A stretch of 64,000 nucleotides of DNA, from NCBI RefSeq assembly GCF_918797505.1, contig NC_092798.1:50862985-50926984 (forward strand), read 5' to 3'. Made by a program: the position numbers and the translations under genes. Positions 13,201 through 24,587 of this stretch are shown one piece after another; position 1 is the first letter of the stretch, and every line of letters starts with the position of its first letter. A model generated the notes under the pieces. That model saw only the letters and a program-made list of their open reading frames with translations, made no database searches and had not been told where the DNA came from. Origin of the DNA: Bemisia tabaci. Its lineage: Eukaryota; Arthropoda; Insecta; Hemiptera; Aleyrodidae.

Positions 13201-16200
13201 TCATGCCTACCAGACCAGTAGACAAGGTGCTATTTGAACCATTATGATACATGTTTCCTCATTAAAATTCACCTTGAACACAATCAGTGCAATAAAAATG
13301 ACTGAAAGTCACTCCTAATCAAGATACTAACGTTTTTTGATGCATAAATTCAAACCTCCGGCTCTTAGAAAAAACAATAATGTACTTGAGTTAAGTCGTA
13401 CACTAAAGAATATTGTGAGTCTCTGTGGTAGGGAAGTATGCCAACCTCAATCTTCAGCTTAGCTGTTACATGTTGTTTACACTTTGAAGATTACAAGTTG
13501 GGAAAGGAACACTCTTTTATTGAGGAGCCTGCCAAAACTGTTGTAGTGCGCAATTTGATTCAAATAGACTCATGCTCTCCTTGTGAGGGGGAAATTCAAA
13601 TTTTGCGTAACCAATGTTAAATAAAAATGTAATTATTTTGGTTGGGAGTTATTGCAAGTTATTTTCGTCGCACGAAACATGTTCTGCTGGGTCCACACCA
13701 TTTCGCAGGGAAAACAAACCAAGAAGTTATAAGTTATAAGTATAATAGAATGTTTACATCTGTACCTCGTCTTGTGGTCAATTTATGTAAGAGTTTATGA
13801 AGAGCAAGACTCGATCAAAAATTCCTCTGAAATCTCGAATGCCAAGAGAAATCATATTTTCTAGGCAACTAGTATTTCTCGGTCATTTTATGTATTACTA
13901 AACAAGGCCTATTTTTTCAGAATGATTCAAGTGAGCCGTTCAACAATACAAGCACAAGGAGCGAACACACATATTCTGCCGTCTCTAAAAAGCCTGTTAG
14001 AAAGAGTTTGGATCATAGAGGCAATATGATCAGCGATAAAATGCGGCAGAAACTAATAGATCTGATACTAGAAGGAGATCTGATGGAGATCACAGCCCCT
14101 GAAATGGACAAGTTGTGGAGAGTGTATCATGAAACCAGGACAGGGGAAGAAGAAGAAAATCGCCATGTCACACCTCAGGTAAACAGCGTTAATTTTTTTA
14201 TTTGCGGTAGTTCGTTCCTTAGTGTGACGTCTGAAGAATGTCGTCACAGCCTCATCCCTGTTCCAGCCATTTTATGAATTTGCTTCTTTATAGTTTTTTC
14301 TCATGTAGCATCACTTGTCAATTCTCCCGTTGATGTGTTGATTTTTTTTGTTTTTTTTTCCAGTCGCAGCAGTCAGATCAACCAGTAGCAGCTAGTCGAA
14401 AGAGTAATAATAAAGTCCAGTCAGAGCAACAAGCATCAAATATTAAGAAAAACACAAGAACTCCAAAACCGTCCAAAAAGAAAAATGAGGTACGAACTCG
14501 TGACAGTCTCTCCAGCCTCTTGGAATACCAAAGAATTTCAGAAATTTTACAAGACCTAACAAGTAGAGGAATTTTTCGGAAAACTGGGAGAAGGCAAAAG
14601 ATTCCAGACTTTCCTGCTATGTATTCCAGAAAATTAACAAGGCGTTGAAGTGAATTCTTTAACAATTTGTGTTGATAATTTTCATTTGTAGCTTTGGGGG
14701 AAGAGACTCGCAGAAAGAGCTCTAGCAATGAGAAAAAGTTGGGAAATTTTGAACAGGTAGCTATCCTGTGCATTAAGCGCCACAGGATTCATAATTCAGA
14801 CTCACAAGGCTCCTTGAAGGCTTTATGAAAAAAGGATAGTATGTAAGACACCCAGCTGAGGATAATATATTCATCTTCAATCAATGAAGGCCTCCTAAAC
14901 TTGTATACCCAGTTCCTCTCAGCAAAACATCAAACCTAAAACAGCAAGTTTAAAATAAAAGTTGACAGGAAGACTGAGAACTCTTAATTTTTTTTTTTTT
15001 TTTTTTTTCTGGCAATAACCCTGTAGCTTTTACCAATAATTTCCTTCTGTTCCAACAGGCTCAGCCACAGCAACCAAAATCAAAACCCAGAGGTCGATCC
15101 GCCAAATTGCAAAACTCTACAAATACTAACGAAGACAATGATGAAGTCGATACAGATGAAGAAGATGAATGTTCGGCCGGAGCTGATTGCTGTCATCCAA
15201 CCGGTATGCTCAAGTTTTTTGCATTTCTCTTGAGATCTTTTACCATCGTTGATCCAAATTTTAGAGCTTGCAAATCTGATTATTTGTTTATCAAACTAAA
15301 TGTATTTTCTGGTATGCGGCTAAGCTGGACACTGATTCTGGTAGGAGCATTGGTTTAACAAGTTCTAAACTCGAAATTTTTTTAAACTTGTGCATATTTT
15401 TGTTTCATTTTTTTCCTTCAGGAATTTTGTGACTAATCTAGTTTCTTGTAATAGTAATTTGGATTGCATCTAGCAGAAAGGAACCAAACTGATCGCAGTG
15501 TTTTAGAAATTTTCTTCTTTGCTGTAAAAATATACTGAATATATGTCCAGTAATTAATTGTACACAATTGCTCTGTAGTAAAAGTTACAAGTTTTTAGTC
15601 AAAAAATAAATCTAATTGTTATCGAAGGCATATTTTTAAGTGGAGATGAAGATGTAAGATTTTAACAATTTTGTTAGCGTTGGTTCCCCTCTGATAAATG
15701 GGATCCATATATACAGCTCACTCTCTACAGATTCTGTGTTCTTGCAGACATCATTCTTTGACACAGCCAACTTTCTTTGCAAGAAACACAAATACAAGAG
15801 ACATGTCAATCAGATACTTCTATTTTGTACAGACCCTTCGACTAGTATGCCTCAACTTCAACTGCAGTTTGAATTAATTATCTTAAGGCTTGAGAAATTA
15901 TTTTAAGGAACACCATAGCTTCTTTACAAGGTTTAACTGAATGTTAGGAATTTTTCAGCTTTCTTGCCTGAATTTGCCAACTTTTTCAGGAAAAAATTCT
16001 TAATATTTAGTTAAACTACGTACAGAAGCTATGTTGTTCCTTTAAACTAATTCCTCAAGCCCAATTATTAAAACTAATTAACTGATTAATTTATTTAAAC
16101 TGCAGTTGAAGTTGGAGGTATATTAGTCAAAGGGACTGTACAAAATAGAAGCATCTAATTATCATTTTTCTCTTTTTTTTTGTGTTTCTTGATAACTTTT

Positions 16201-18484
16201 TTCAATGAAACCTTATGGTCTAAAATTCAAAAAAATTCTCTGTCTTTACAGATGAAAACATCAACTGGGTGCAGTGTGATGGCAACTGTCGGCAGTGGTT
16301 CCATATGGCTTGTATGGGTGTCAATCCAGAAGAGTTCGAAAATGATGTAGATTTCTATTGCGATAAATGTCACAAAGAAAGACATGGTGGCTCTAGCTCA
16401 GTGAATGTAAGTAGTTGGGATGAGTTTCCAACATCACCTTAATTTATGGACTGTCTTGATGTGTCCCCTAGTATGAAGTAGTGATAGCATTATCAAGTGA
16501 AACTGACTTCAGACATAACGCCGAGATGGTGGATTGATTGAATTTAAGTTGATGAGGTCAGTTCAATTTTTCTGGTCATTTAAAGAAAAATCAATGCCAA
16601 AAATTAATAGACCAAAAAAGATCGGGGCCATGACAAATCAGAGGAGGGTATGATTAACTTTAGATGTTATGCCATGGCTGTCATGACTTTCAAGAGGAAA
16701 CTCAAATTTGTGACTGACCAAGTTTTCTTCATTGTAGGAACTTCATACCTGAGTAATTGCATTTACCTCTATTCCCAGCACCGCTTAAAATATTCTACGC
16801 TCAATCGCTTTTACTTCAAATTCTTGGGAGCAAGTAAATTTTAATGCTGTTTTTATTCTTTGACATGCTAACGAAAGGAAAATCCATAAGGTAACATTCT
16901 TTCGAACTCACATTCTCTTCTCTTCGCCTACTTTTTCATTTGTACAGCTTCTTTGTCAAAGACTTCATAGAAACTGCAACCAGATCTGAACGGTCTAAAT
17001 TAGAAATACCGAGTGTTCTAATCCATCGTTTCCTGAAGGTGTTTCCCCTCCTCCAGAAAGCGTTTGTCTGTAATAACTCAACCAGACACAATAAACTGTT
17101 GTAAATAAAACTAGAGGTGTATTTTTGTTGCTGATTAAGTAATCAAATCTGTAATTCATATTTCAGTCAAATGGAGCTGTTAAATAACTGTACAGTGATT
17201 TTACCATACCTTAGTGGTCTTTCACAATTTTCTGTGGCTGCATTATAAATTTATAACCAAGTTATCTCAGGTTCTTATCTTGCATTGGGTCAATCCTTCT
17301 TCAGTGCACAAGATAATGTTGAAGGAGGGGTGTTAACAAGGGTTGTATCTCGGCCCACCTTAGCAGAATTTCCTCAACCATCCAGTTGTTTGCGCATTGA
17401 AGTTCTTGATTGCATCATGATTTGCTCATTTCTCCTCTTTTTCCGGGTCTCGCACTGGTGTAAATAAGTTTGAGGGCCGATTTTAGAAGAAGAATAGGGA
17501 TTTTTTGGCGTTTGACTGCAAACTTTCAAAACGCGCATTTTTCACCAAAGTTGGCCTTTAGATCCATGTTTAGGCCAGTATTAGACCTGAAAAGAGAGCA
17601 AAAATGACCAAATCACGATGCATCCTGTCAAATACAGAGCATTTCCTGAAATTCCTTGATGATCAACTCCCAACAACTCTCACCTCACTCCTAAAATTAA
17701 ATTCAATTGAAATTTACCAAATACTTTTGTTTAATTTCCTTGAACAATATAACATACACCTTTAATCCACAATCTTTTCCACTCGCCAAACCCTGATCTC
17801 TATCTCATACTCGCCTGTACCCCTTAACCAACAAACATGGTGACAGTAATTTCTAACTAACTCAACTCATTTTATTTTATCTTTACCCTTATCCTTGCTC
17901 ACGGGCTTTAGTTTTTTTCCATGACTCATTTCTTTTTTTGGTTTTTAGGAAGTCAAATAATTGATGAGCATCAGTGAGTGTGAGAGATGCCCCTCTTAAA
18001 TTCCATTCTTTTACGATTCCCCTACCGTAACCCAATTCAATAACATCTCAAGGTTGCAGGATTTTTTAACAAATCAAAAACCTAAATCACAGGGGAAAGA
18101 AGAAAGAAAAAAAAAGACCGTTTCAACTCGCAAAATTTGTGGAGTTGAAGAAATTGAGCTAGGGTGGGCCCATAAACGGCCCCTATTGATACCTATCCTC
18201 TTGAGATTTCAATTTCCAATGCACAGCAATGAAAATATGCCTCTCATGTAGACACACCTTTCCTCAGATTGGGCATCGGGTGTCGGATTGGTCGGAACCT
18301 TAACAAATTGTACGCTAATCTTGATTTCCTTTTTGCTTTTTCCCCCATGTAGTTAGGAAGAGAGAATCCTGATCTTGAAGGGAATGAAAAATTGAGGCTA
18401 GCCAATGCTTTGCTCAGTCTCAGAGAAGGTGAAAACGATATTCCAATCATCAAGAGAGAGCCTGATTGCATTGATATTGTTTAG
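1230..18484 (+). CDS. Kdm5: KDM5/Lid-type H3K4 demethylase, C-terminal part (partial, 5' exons outside window)
   Basis: Seventeen exons form one open frame of 961 codons plus stop: 1230-1424, 1977-2152, 2489-2610, 3079-3229, 4251-4515, 4982-5190, 5893-6025, 7289-7471, 8508-8651, 9717-9873, 11729-11952, 12973-13083, 13921-14178, 14364-14489, 15059-15203, 16252-16406, 18353-18484. All junctions are GT-AG and phase-compatible. The first exon matches the segment following JmjC (MGRDCISHYSSMRR, VFSHDEL). Exon 2 holds the C5HC2 zinc finger (CAHCKTTVYLSAISC, then CLRHINDLC). Exons 3-9 are the helical PLU-1 region. PHD2 is split over 9717-11952 and PHD3 over 15059-16406. KDM5 enzymes remove methyl groups from H3K4me2/3 at promoters; JmjN, ARID, PHD1 and JmjC must lie to the left. 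PHD3 keeps the Trp (NWVQCD) that contacts H3K4me3 in KDM5A/B. The family assignment is secure. The last exon is the least certain, because family C-termini vary beyond PHD3. Confidence 0.93.
3412..3667. mobile_element. MITE family 'GACGGTGTAAGT', copy 1
   Basis: It starts TTGACGGTGTAAGTTTTC and ends with the inverse, GAACTTACACCGGCAAT. The interior (AACTTCAAGGAACAATGTTGATTTGTTCTC, abbreviated here to its recognisable core ACTTCAAGGAA) is shared with the copy at 45193-45448 and, more weakly, the one at 31901-32162. The size of about 255 bp and the lack of coding potential fit a non-autonomous DNA transposon. It lies in a KDM5 intron. Confidence 0.75.
5211..5348. mobile_element. Short palindromic MITE just after a KDM5 splice donor
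   Basis: The left end AGCCTGTGTCACACTACCAA pairs with the right end TAGTGTGACACAGGCC. The complementarity continues through the CCATCAAAATGTCAAGGTC/GACCTTGATATTTTGATGG blocks, so nearly the whole 138 bp can form a hairpin. It starts 21 bases downstream of the exon ending at 5190. Confidence 0.75.
6145..6987. mobile_element. TIR element with GCGAATA sub-repeats
   Basis: The ends are GGGCTGTGCGAATA and the inverse TATTAGCACAGCC, each flanked by TTA. Both flanks of the interior are built from short variants of GCGAATAGCGAATA and GACGGCGCGAATATTTG. The GC-rich CG-containing repeats contrast with the surrounding AT-rich intron. No transposase frame is visible. A second palindromic element appears nested within it (6430-6550). 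Confidence 0.7.
6430..6550. repeat. Nested palindrome inside the 6.1-7.0 kb element
   Basis: ATTGTGTCGGAAGATCCCTG followed by GCTGGCTTGACTGTCC pairs with GGGCAGTCAAGCTAGTATCG followed by GGATCACCAGACACAT. The two arms are about 40 bases with several mismatches. Confidence 0.6.
8885..9420. mobile_element. MITE family 'AATGGACCACTAG', diverged copy
   Basis: It starts AATGGACCTCCATATTAGGT and ends with a GAGAAAACATATTGTAATGC...ACCTTGTCT block that is the inverse of the family terminus seen complete at 24588-25141. The interior block CACAACGGTTTTGGCAGACC also matches that copy. It lies in a KDM5 intron. Confidence 0.65.
10862..11075. repeat. Possible remnant of the 'GACGGTGTAAGT' MITE interior
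   Basis: The block AAAAAATAAAATAGCAGCCG followed by AAATTTTGAAACGTCGCA parallels the TTTAAAAAATAAAATAGGAG and GCGGAGATTTCCAAACACCGCA blocks of the copy at 3412-3667. Terminal repeats are not evident, so this is a weak call. Confidence 0.35.
11421..11640. mobile_element. MITE family 'GTTGGCGATTTTG', copy 1
   Basis: The left end AGTGTTGGTGATTTTGTC pairs with the right end CAAAATCGCCAACATT. A second inverted block follows (CTGATGTCTCATTATTGAGA / TCTAATGAGACATCAG). It is about 220 bp, non-coding, in a KDM5 intron. Confidence 0.75.
13209..13783. mobile_element. MITE family 'AATGGACCACTAG', second diverged copy
   Basis: The left end ACCAGTAGACAAGGTGCTAT and the right end ACCTCGTCTTGTGGTCAATT are degraded inverted repeats of the family terminus. 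The shared interior includes GATACATGTTTCCTCATT and the AAGATACTAACGTTTTTT block. It lies in a KDM5 intron. Confidence 0.65.
15812..16156. mobile_element. Foldback element upstream of the PHD3 exon
   Basis: Left arm AGATACTTCTATTTTGTACA pairs with right arm TGTACAAAATAGAAGCATCT. Pairing continues through CCTCAACTTCAACTGCAGTT / AACTGCAGTTGAAGTTGGAG and GGAACACCATAGCTTCT / AGAAGCTATGTTGTTCC. The arms are about 130 bases. The element ends 95 bases before the exon at 16252. Confidence 0.75.
16252..16406 (+). other. Kdm5: KDM5 PHD3 exon (H3K4me3-reader finger)
   Basis: This exon joins 15059-15203 in phase to complete a C4HC3 PHD finger: CSAGADCC, then WVQCDGNC, then WFHMAC, then FYCDKC. All eight zinc ligands are present. 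The aromatic-cage Trp before VQCD is conserved with human KDM5A/B, where this finger binds trimethylated H3K4. The domain call is secure; binding in this organism is inferred. Retention of the following intron would add only SSWDEFPTSP-type residues before a stop at 16440-16442. Confidence 0.9.
18353..18484 (+). other. Kdm5: Likely terminal coding exon of KDM5
   Basis: A pyrimidine-rich tract and AG at 18351-18352 precede a 43-codon open stretch ending in TAG at 18482-18484. It continues in phase 0 from the PHD3 exon. The peptide is charged and coding-like, starting LGRENPDLEGNEKL and ending IIKREPDCIDIV. The IKRE within it fits the SUMO consensus (hydrophobic-K-x-E). I do not recognise this tail from other KDM5 proteins, so it rests on splice signals and composition only. 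A competing acceptor at 17948 would give the three-residue tail EVK and then a stop. Confidence 0.6.
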
Positions 18485-19230
18485 AAGATTCATCGAAGAA
18501 AATTGCGATGAGAAGACCGGCAATGTTGTCTTGCCATTCTTTTTACATGCACAACAAAGGCCCTCAACTGCTGTCTTCATGAGCTTTGCACTCTAGCACC
18601 TGGGCAAAGTTGTCTCACAGAGGTTTTTCCTTTCTCTCCCCCCCCCTCTCCTCTCTTCATCATTTTTGCTGACATTTCTTACTTATTGGTTCTTATTTCT
18701 CCTAGATAATTTTTTTTTGTGCACATACATTCTTAATCAACCATACCCCTTCCTCTCATCACCAAGTTTGGTTTGTACTTACAGCGATCAAAGTAATCAG
18801 ATTTTTAAATCATATATACCTAGTTATTTCTATGCTATGACTGGTGTTGAAGTTCCGCAATTGTATTTTGCCCTTCTGTTTTCATTTAGAGTGAGTAATG
18901 TTTCTCTTCCTATTCTGTTACTTCCTGAAAGGAAACACGAAGCTGTAAATTTTTTCTACATTAAGACCTCAATTCAAATTAGGCCGTTGTTGAAGTGAAA
19001 TCATAAGTTTGAAATTGGAGAACTTTTAATTTTCGACCGTGCACACAACTTAGTTGTTTCAGTCTTTTCCTTTTATCAAGTCTATGCGCACTCATTTGAA
19101 AGTGAAGACTATGAAGTATGAAGCGCTTCAAATTTGTGTTTTGTCAATTCTCGCCATGTCTTGTTTCAATGCTGCCATGAATATTTAACAAAAAAATTCA
19201 TAGATTTATACCGTACAGATAGTTCATTTT

Positions 19231-19236
19231 AATAAA
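19231..19236 (+). terminator. Candidate poly(A) signal for KDM5
   Basis: An AATAAA hexamer lies about 750 bases after the proposed KDM5 stop codon on the same strand. AT-rich DNA yields many such hexamers by chance (another is near 20885), so this is only the first reasonable candidate. Confidence 0.3.
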
Positions 19237-19753
19237 CAGCACTTCGATCTACTTATTTTATATGCTGTGGTCACTAGCACTATTATTACCATCTCTTCAT
19301 ATTCTCACCAAGAAGATCCTCTTTGCATATTTACTTTGTTAAAGAGTATGTAATGCCTATGAAAGTGTTATTTAGTGAGACTAAGGTCATATTATTGATT
19401 AACCCTTTGCAAGTGCAAGTCAACTTAATGTAAAACAAAATTATAGGTTAGTGCTTAAGTTGACCTAGTGTAATTGGTCTATTTTTCAGACAGTCAATAT
19501 CTTCTCATTCATACTAACGAATTCAATACTTTTACTTTTTTACTGACATTTTAAGTTAATAAAATTCCCTGTCTGCAGTGAAATATGGCGCTTTCTCCTT
19601 GGAATGAATTTAAGAAGTATTTTAAGAAAAGTAAAAGAAAATTGTTGAAGTTTAATTACTGATTCTTTTGAATACTAGATTATCAGGTGAAACAAAAGTT
19701 TGTTGCACGGTCTTTATCTCATAGATTTATTTTTCTTCAATTCTCAAAGGAAA

Positions 19754-20224
19754 AACCAGGGCTGGATCAATTTACGGCCACAATTTCCTCTGGAACCTTG
19801 GAAGAAATCCGTCAGACGAGAGCTAAATCCAGAGGCTAAATCATTATGATTTTACCAATAATAATCATAATTATTGAATTTAAATTAGTTGTTTGTTTTT
19901 TTCGCACATGTGGGGGTGGCTTTATCGAATCAGTCAGTTTTCAGTTTTAGTTACTCTCTCTCTTCACCCATGAAAAGTAGCATTTTGAATAACAAACATT
20001 AAACGTTTTTCAATTTTAAAGATTTATCTATGAGTTAATGCGCTGTTGTCAATGCGCTGTTGTCAAATATGCAATTTCAAGTGAATCCACTGTGGGATGC
20101 ATTTATACCAGCTAAGTTGGGCCCTTTTTTTTTGAGTTTGAAAGTTTGATATCCTAAAATATACACAGCCCTTGACTATTGTGCACTATTGGTCGCTTTT
20201 CGCATGCCTAAATCCAGCCCTGGT
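19754..20224. mobile_element. TIR element with CAGGGCTGGAT ends
   Basis: The ends are CCAGGGCTGGAT and ATCCAGCCCTGG, exact inverses over 12 bases; inside these the match weakens (ATTTACGGCC versus GCATGCCTAAAT). The CAGGG start is typical of hAT-type elements, but I could not identify a clean 8 bp duplication. No coding region is visible. Confidence 0.55.
20038..20067. repeat. Tandem duplication of TGCGCTGTTGTCAA
   Basis: TGCGCTGTTGTCAA occurs twice in succession within the CAGGGCTGGAT element. Confidence 0.8.
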
Positions 20225-23200
20225 GGAAATCTAACTGTTTAGTATACGTATGTATAGGCAATATTTTCTTTACATTATAATGTAGTAGAAATTCCCCGTA
20301 TAATTTCTGGTTGTTTTGTTTGCGTCAAAAAGCTGTATCAATCAACCTGATTGAGAAAGAGCGGAGGTGTCGTATCCAATGCCCAGGTATTTCCTCCAAT
20401 AAGCTGTCTCATTTTATTTGTTTTGGCTTTTGATATAAAATGCAATTTTTTTCAAACTATTATGCTCTGAATTAAACTCTTTGGATGCATGTTTTAAGTT
20501 TGAAAAAAAAGTTCCTCTATCTATCGGCTGTTGAATAATAGTGGCGTAAATGACATTAGCACCGAGTATATGCTAACTTGCAGTCAATTTTTATTCCCCC
20601 CAAATGACAGTCAGAAAATTCTAATATCTAAACAAGTTTATTTTTATTTGTCAAGTTTAAAATTTTTTATGCTTTTTACGAACATTTTCTAGAAGCTCCC
20701 ATATTTGTATGAGAAATTTCATAATAGATTTGATTTACCGTTTGTTTAAATCTGAATTGGAAAGAAAATCCATTGCACAAACCTATTAAATGTTCAGAAT
20801 GCTGTTTACAAGGTTTTCTTTTTTTTGTGGGTGCTGAAATACTTAAAATTTTTGTTTCTATGACTTAAATCATAAGCTCCGGAAGAATAAATATACATTA
20901 TCTATCGGATGCTTCATTACGAATGACTAATGTAGCTTTCAAGTGGGGTCTTCCCTGATGTCGACAATCGTATCTCAGACATCGATGTTTCTTTGAATGA
21001 AATTGCCTTTAAATTACCTGAAATGCTCCAATCCTAATTTTCCTCTGTTTAAAAATAATTGTTTGGCTTTAAAAGGCTATCTTTTTTCTTGTAATAATAA
21101 ATCAAAATTTTTTGTATCATTGAGCGCCCCAGAAGAAAATGGTGACCAAACAAATAGCTTTTTTGGACCAAGCAAGTTCAGCTACGAATGACGAATTGAA
21201 ATAATGATGTATGCATATTCTCCGGTAGGCTCTTCATTTATTCATTTTCACTCTTCTCGTTGAAAGGAATGCAGAAGTACTTGTATTTTTTATTGTATAA
21301 ACTTTATTGAATTTAATTTCACAGCTATCTGATTTGTAAAACTCACAAGATGAAGTATCAATCTTTTTGTCATTGAAATCCTTGAACTGATTGGATGATC
21401 AAGTTTTTAGGAAGGAATTACTTACCATCTGAATGCACCTCACAGCAATTAATTCAACCTGGTCAACATGATCGAGGGGCCCCAGTAATTTTTAGAAAGT
21501 TGTCCTCAAACAAATCGGTTGGCGCTTTCATATCGAAATAGCCAGCCATCGATGTTCATTTCTCTTTATTCATCTTCTTTCTTTCTTTTTTTGTTTTCTA
21601 CAATTTTACATGAATGGAGCTCTTAACATCAGCGTATCTGTTCAAATTGAAAGAGGGTTTATGCTCTCATAATAATATGATATAGGTCTTGCAAAGGAAA
21701 AGCTCACCTTCTTACACCCTGGCTCATAGTTACCTATGCAACATGCTTCAAAGATAGTCTTTAGGGCCATCTAATCCCCGACATTTCTGATTTTTGCTAA
21801 AAGTGCCATTGAATCATCTGCAGAAGAAAGACCTAATTCTTTTTAACGAAGAGCTGTACCGTGGCTCCATTCATACTTGGAAGCACCTGCATAGCAAACT
21901 ATGAGGGCTCTAAGATTTTCCATAAATCAGTTTAAGGCAAGTGAATTCGAATTTTTCAAAATTTCGGGAAACAAGTCTGACCATATCGATCTATGTGGAT
22001 ACACCTATGTTTTCATTTTTTTGTTGTGCACAATACTTATTAGAAAAATAAAAGTTGAATGAGTTTCGCGGCCGATGTTAACTTTCAATTTTAACAGCTC
22101 TTGATCAATAGGTTATAATGTTTAGTTAAAAGGAAATAAAATCATGATAGGTTTATAACAAGATCAATCTAAGATACCTTTCTTCCTCGTGGGGGAAGGT
22201 GTATTTTTGGGGCCTTGAGCTGTTGTTTAACACAGCGTTGATTTTGGCTCTCTACCTTGAACCCGATGAGTTTTATAAGGAAGTTAAGATCACCGATTTT
22301 AAGAGTAGCTTTCACCAATATGAGTCATATTCGAGTTTATTGTGGGACTTGGAATGTCGCTCTGCATGCGGAGATGGAAGTAGCAGAAATCATTCGGGGC
22401 CTCCTGTTGCCAAAGCAGATTTGAACCGAACAGAAAGGACTTGTCTGCTGAGAAATTGACCTAAATGAACATTTCTTCTATTTTCTAATTCATTGCTATG
22501 CTTCATTCTATTTACACTAGTGTATACAGTATTAAAATCATGTATCATTTTTTATTTTGTGTTCATTTTAATTAATTTAAGATAGAAAGTCTGAGTTGAA
22601 ATCCTGACCCATTGAGACTTAAATCTCTTCCAAAATCCGTTCTTTGTTAATCTTAATAAGTTTTTAGCTGTCAGCTGGGCATGGGTTTCTCATGCAAAAT
22701 ATTGTTGTTTTTAGTGAATTTACGTTTTTTTTCCTTTTCCTCTTTTAATTAGTGGATGTTGGTCTCAAAGGGTTAAGTTATCCCCGTATTTTAATACAAT
22801 TATAATTTTTTTATTTTTCTCTGCTGGTATCTGCTTAGAAAAAAGCAAGAAGATAAAAATTGATAAAACTTTCTGTATCGAATTTTCTGTGTAAATAAGT
22901 ATAAATAAATGAAAAATGAATTGGTACTCTTGCCACTATTGCGTAATTTTTCTTTTCTCCCTTCCTAAGAAAGTGCAATTTAGTTATTTATCATTATTAA
23001 GTAACAACTTCTCCTGGCATAACTTGCAAGAGGATGATGGGCAAGTAGTAAAGGTGCCGCAAAGTGCGTTTAAAAAGAATCACATATATCGCGATCTGTT
23101 CCATGTGAGCTGTAGTATATCTTTGGATACAGAATTATAGAGTAACATTAATACAACACATTTTTTTCACGATTTAACCATTGAATATTTTGTTATTTGT

Positions 23201-23295
23201 GAGTTTGCCAAATTTTAGAACCTAAAAAAACCCGGAGAACTGGCAACCAAGCAGATTCAAGTTGACAAATCGTACTTTAAATTTCCTTTTCACAT

Positions 23296-23560
23296 GCCGT
23301 TTTCATGGCATTGAAAAAATCGAGTAGCAATAAAATTTAAAAAATTTAAATTGAGGCCACTGACCCGATGGACCTGGGGGAGGGGGGGGGGGGGGTTAAC
23401 AGGTAGACTCAGCCAAGTGTTGAGGGAGGCTGGAAAATCGGCTTCATTTTGCTCTATGACCAACGGTTTAGGAGATGATATTCGCAATTTTATGTTGCGA
23501 AGATGAATCCATTATCATAGCATTGAAAAAATCGAGGAGCACTAAAATTTCGAAGTAGAG
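23296..23560. repeat. Direct duplication, about 215 bp period
   Basis: The motif GCATTGAAAAAATCGAGTAG at about 23308 recurs as GCATTGAAAAAATCGAGGAG at about 23521, with similar sequence on both sides. A G-run (23382-23395) lies between. No terminal repeats were recognised. Confidence 0.55.
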
Positions 23561-23999
23561 CTACATATCGAGAAAGGTGAAGGTAAAGAAAAGAGTGTAA
23601 TTTAATTTGAACGTTATATTTTAACAGATTTAGTTTGGCTTCACAAATCATTAATTTACAAATACAAAACAATTCAAGGGTTTCTACTTAAGAATGGCAG
23701 GGAAAATAAATTTTTTCCTAGTTAGAATGATCAATGACTTCGTATGTTGACGTAGTGACAATGACGTAGTTGCTTGCTTCATTCCACGGGAAAGAAATCC
23801 ATAAAAGTCAGATAGTGTAGGAAAACACATTCCTACAATTTAAGTAACGGCCAATCCATTTCAATAGTCTACTTTGATTCAAAAACTATCCGAGGTAATA
23901 ACTCATTTCAAGTGGGTAGACACTTTTACAGAAGCATGAATAGAAGTGAAAAACAAAGCTCTATTGGGCTTATGGTTCTCATGTGGGTGCTAAAATAGA

Positions 24000-24190
24000 G
24001 TGAAAGAGCATATCATGAGTTGGGACTTCGTTTTGCCACAAAGAACTAAAATTTTTAGCACATTGGTAAAAACAATTATGTGCATAAGGAAACTAACGTT
24101 ACATACGTGGTTTTCAACCAGAGCCAGAAATTTTAGTTCCAAAGTGCAAAATATGGTCCAGTTATTCTTCTCTTGAGTTCTGATAAAAAT
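24000..24190 (-). repeat. Dispersed repeat, copy B
   Basis: This is the reverse-strand counterpart of the repeat at 60-230. Its reverse complement preserves the order of the shared blocks (a TTTTGCACTTTGGAAC-like block, then a cacataattgtttttac block, then a ttagttctttgtggcaaaa block). Confidence 0.55.
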
Positions 24191-24587
24191 TAATGACATT
24201 ACGTAAATACAAATGATAGCATTTAGTCAGATTTGCACATATTTACAATGGTGGAATTAGGGTAGAAAGATAGCCAGATGAAGACAGAATGATTCTATCA
24301 AAGAAATAAAGGATACCAGTTAGATAATATATGTAGCAGGACAATCATGTCTCAGGCAGATCTAAATTGCATGAATACATATTTGACTGAAATGAAAGAT
24401 TTGATTCTTGGAAAATTTGACATTTTTTTAAAGCCACCTCATGCGTTTAAGGCTGTAAAGCTTTGATCATTTTTACTGGTAACAAACTCGTGTTAATCAC
24501 CAACACCAATTAATCAAAAGATACTTTTGGCCTTGTCAAACTTTCCCTTAAGACCTATATTTCTTGAAAAAATAAAAGTTATCTTGG

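Noticed and set aside
14378..14773. 131-codon minus-strand frame
   Set aside because: It lies antisense to the KDM5 exon at 14364-14489 and the following intron, and has no domain or splice support.
16407..16442. Read-through of the PHD3 exon into a nearby stop as the KDM5 C-terminus
   Set aside because: A consensus GTAAGT donor sits at 16407 and a good downstream exon continues the frame. Retention cannot be excluded, but it is less likely as the main form.
18060..18251. Lys-rich open stretch after a GCAG acceptor (DFLTNQKPKSQ...)
   Set aside because: It is in phase with PHD3 but has no usable phase-0 donor to the 18353 exon, and its second half is not coding-like. It was not annotated.
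22199..23140. Open frames of 86 and 74 codons
   Set aside because: They have hydrophobic AT-rich starts, no donors or acceptors forming a chain, and no recognisable motifs.
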